Origin: JBDNBY01 sp039767595
GTDB taxonomy: Bacteria; Pseudomonadota; Alphaproteobacteria; Rhodobacterales; Rhodobacteraceae
DNA: 8,170 bases
Direction of reading: 5' to 3'
Assembly (NCBI GenBank): GCA_039767595.1
Contig: JBDNBY010000103.1
Location: forward strand, 1 to 8,170
Part shown: one piece after another, positions 6,876-8,170 of the stretch
Numbering within the stretch: the stretch's first letter is position 1
Layout of the letters: each line of letters starts with the position of its first letter
The notes under the pieces: generated by a model
Databases searched by the model: none
What the model saw: the letters and a program-made list of their open reading frames with translations, nothing else
Told to the model about the DNA's origin: nothing
Translations under genes and position numbers: made by a program

Positions 6876-6915
6876 TGATCAGGGGATCAGATGGCTTGCG
6901 TTGGCGCGCAAAGCC
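6876..6915 (+). promoter_or_regulatory. Two adjacent hairpins in the leader of the PhnA-domain gene
   Basis: TGATC (6876-6880) pairs with GATCA (6885-6889) around a 4-nt loop. Then GGCTTGCG (6893-6900) pairs with CGCAAAGCC (6907-6915), with one bulged A, around a 6-nt loop. Neither is followed by a T-run. They end 32 nt before the ATG at 6948 and may be operator or leader structure, or chance. No matching riboswitch class is recognised and no clear promoter was found in 6837-6947. Confidence 0.25.
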
Positions 6916-6947
6916 TGTCACATCGGGCGTACAACAGGAGAAGATCT

Positions 6948-7475
6948 ATGAGCTGTGCGCTTTGCAGTGCTGCTGACGTGAGCCGCGTCGATATCGTCCC
7001 CTTTGAGGAGGGGCTCGATCTATGCGCCATCTGCGCCGAGGCCGCCCTTGAGGGCCCATCTGATGCGCCGCATTGGGCGTGTTTGCAAACCGCGATTTGG
7101 GCCGAAGAGCCCGCGGTCAAAGTCCTCGCCTATCGCATGACGCAGGCCCTGTCGGGGGCGGCATGGGCGGCGGATTTGCTTGAGATGGCCTATTTAACCC
7201 AAGACGAACAGACCGCCGCCGCGCGCGTTCAGCTGCCCTTGCGCGCCGCAGGGGACACCGCGCTGCACCGCGATAGCAATGGTGCCGTGTTGTCGCAGGG
7301 GGATAGCGTTGTCCTCATCAAAGACCTACCTGTTAAGGGCGGCGGGTTTACGGCCAAGCGGGGCACGGCAGTGCGCTCAATCTCGCTGGTGGCGGATACG
7401 CCCGAGCATATCGAAGGACGCGTTGAAGGTCAGCGCATTGTAATTTTGACGAAATTCGTGAAACGATCCAGTTAA
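6948..7475 (+). CDS. PhnA/YjdM-domain zinc-ribbon protein
   Basis: The 175-residue protein ends in a domain (about residues 108-173) that matches E. coli YjdM, formerly PhnA: DSNGAVLSQGDSVVLIKDL, then VKGGGFTAKRGT, then VRSISLV, and a final ILTKFVKRS. Two CxxC motifs near the N-terminus (Cys3/Cys6 and Cys26/Cys29) form a likely zinc knuckle, as in the family. The middle (about 35-105) is longer than in E. coli YjdM and resembles nothing I recognise. The family was named for its place near phosphonate genes, but no phosphonate enzymatic activity is established for it and no phn genes are present here. ATG 6948 is chosen because AGGAG (6936-6940) precedes it at a 7-nt spacing and the protein then begins at the zinc motif; the in-frame ATG at 6891 would add 19 residues. 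nadE starts 9 nt downstream, so the two are probably co-transcribed. Confidence 0.85.
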   Translation: MSCALCSAADVSRVDIVPFEEGLDLCAICAEAALEGPSDAPHWACLQTAIWAEEPAVKVLAYRMTQALSGAAWAADLLEMAYLTQDEQTAAARVQLPLRAAGDTALHRDSNGAVLSQGDSVVLIKDLPVKGGGFTAKRGTAVRSISLVADTPEHIEGRVEGQRIVILTKFVKRSS

Positions 7476-7484
7476 GGTGAGACT

Positions 7485-8170
7485 ATGCGCGATCAGTTTA
7501 CCGTAACATTGGCCCAACTTAATGCCGTTCTGGGCGATTTGCAGGGCAATGCCGAACAAGCCTATGAGGCATGGTGCGCGGCCAAAGAGGCGCAGAGCGA
7601 CTTTGTCCTCTTGCCCGAGATGTTCTTGACGGGATATAATGCCCAAGATCTCTTTATGAATGTCAATTTTCTGCGCGATTGCCGCAGCGCCCTCGACGCG
7701 CTGGCCGCGCGCTGCGCCGATGGCCCTGTGCTGGGCATTGGCGTGCCTTACGAAGACGAGGGCGGGCTGTTCAACGGCTATGCCATTTTGCAAGACGGCC
7801 ATGTGAGCACCGTTGTCAAAAAGCATATCTTGCCCAACAACCGCGTCTTTGATGAAAAGCGTATCTTTGACGCAGGGCACATCAGCGGCCCCGTGAATAT
7901 TCGCGGCGTGCGCGTGGGGATCCCGATTTGCGAGGATGCCTGGCATGCCGATGTCGCCGAAGCCTTGGCCGAGAGCGGCGCGCAAATGCTCTTGGTGCCC
8001 AATGGATCGCCCTATTACCGCGGCAAGTTTGACGTGCGCCAAATGCATATGGTGGCACGGGTGGTCGAGACGGGCCTGCCGTTGGCCTATGTGAACCTTG
8101 TCGGTGCCCAAGATGATCAAATATTCGATGGCAGCTCTTTCGTCTTAGGGCGCAACGCCCTGTTGATGGA
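7485..8170 (+). CDS. nadE: Glutamine-dependent NAD+ synthetase, N-terminal amidase domain (3' truncated by window)
   Basis: The frame starts at ATG 7485 after AAGGTGAG and is still open at the window end (228 codons visible). What is seen is a nitrilase-superfamily glutaminase domain with the full Glu-Lys-Cys triad: Glu45 (LLPEMFLTGY), Lys113 (KHILPNNRVFDEKR) and Cys149 (GIPICEDAW). LPN-x-x-VFDEKR-x-F, and the NGSPYYRGKFDVR segment after the catalytic Cys, are characteristic of bacterial glutamine-dependent NadE rather than other amidases. The amidase releases ammonia from glutamine and channels it to the C-terminal ATP-dependent synthetase domain, which amidates nicotinate adenine dinucleotide to NAD+ in the cytoplasm. 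That synthetase domain (ATP-binding SGGxDS loop) should lie just beyond the window; the gene is normally about 550 codons. It is probably in one transcript with the PhnA-domain gene. Confidence 0.93.
   Translation, partial: MRDQFTVTLAQLNAVLGDLQGNAEQAYEAWCAAKEAQSDFVLLPEMFLTGYNAQDLFMNVNFLRDCRSALDALAARCADGPVLGIGVPYEDEGGLFNGYAILQDGHVSTVVKKHILPNNRVFDEKRIFDAGHISGPVNIRGVRVGIPICEDAWHADVAEALAESGAQMLLVPNGSPYYRGKFDVRQMHMVARVVETGLPLAYVNLVGAQDDQIFDGSSFVLGRNALLM

Noticed and set aside
7377..8120. A 247-codon open frame on the minus strand opposite the PhnA-domain gene end and nadE
   Set aside because: It lies opposite two well-supported genes, its translation shows no recognisable family, and such antisense frames are common in GC-rich coding DNA.

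Overview
The window looks like chromosomal DNA of an alphaproteobacterium, most likely a member of the Rhodobacteraceae/Roseobacter group. This is inferred from moderately high GC, codon use, and the family types seen: a UgpC/MalK-like sugar ABC ATPase next to a GH42 beta-galactosidase, a c-556-type cytochrome paired with a diheme cytochrome c, a BapA-prefix protein next to a type I secretion system (T1SS), and a PhnA-domain protein followed by NadE. All genes read on the + strand. No RNA gene, insertion sequence, CRISPR array, origin or attachment site was seen.

Layout. (1) 1-2578: the end of a sugar-import operon. It holds the 3' part of an ABC transporter ATPase and a complete cytoplasmic GH42 beta-galactosidase, closed by an intrinsic terminator that overlaps the beta-galactosidase stop codon. 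The likely logic is uptake of a galactoside followed by hydrolysis inside the cell. (2) 2594-3968: a new promoter, then two periplasm-facing c-type cytochromes separated by 4 nt: a class II cytochrome (c-556-like, one C-terminal haem) and a diheme class I cytochrome with an N-terminal anchor. (3) 4030-4488: trmL, a tRNA wobble-position 2'-O-methyltransferase. (4) 4489-4735: an AT-rich gap with a weak promoter candidate. (5) 4736-6836: a decayed T1SS/adhesin locus. The N-terminal BapA-prefix part of a secreted adhesin-like protein runs out of frame into the last ~140 codons of the T1SS ABC exporter. A HlyD/LapC-type membrane-fusion gene follows, broken by a frameshift near 5961 and an in-frame stop at 6636. 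A good intrinsic terminator closes the unit. (6) 6948-8170: a PhnA/YjdM-domain protein with an N-terminal pair of CxxC motifs, then, 9 nt later, the amidase half of glutamine-dependent NAD+ synthetase, which runs off the window.

I see no convincing new biological system. The most notable signal is the decayed secretion locus, where three separate lesions in adjacent genes point to loss of a surface adhesin and its exporter. The cytochrome pair without a visible partner enzyme, and the hairpins ahead of the PhnA-domain gene, are weaker points.
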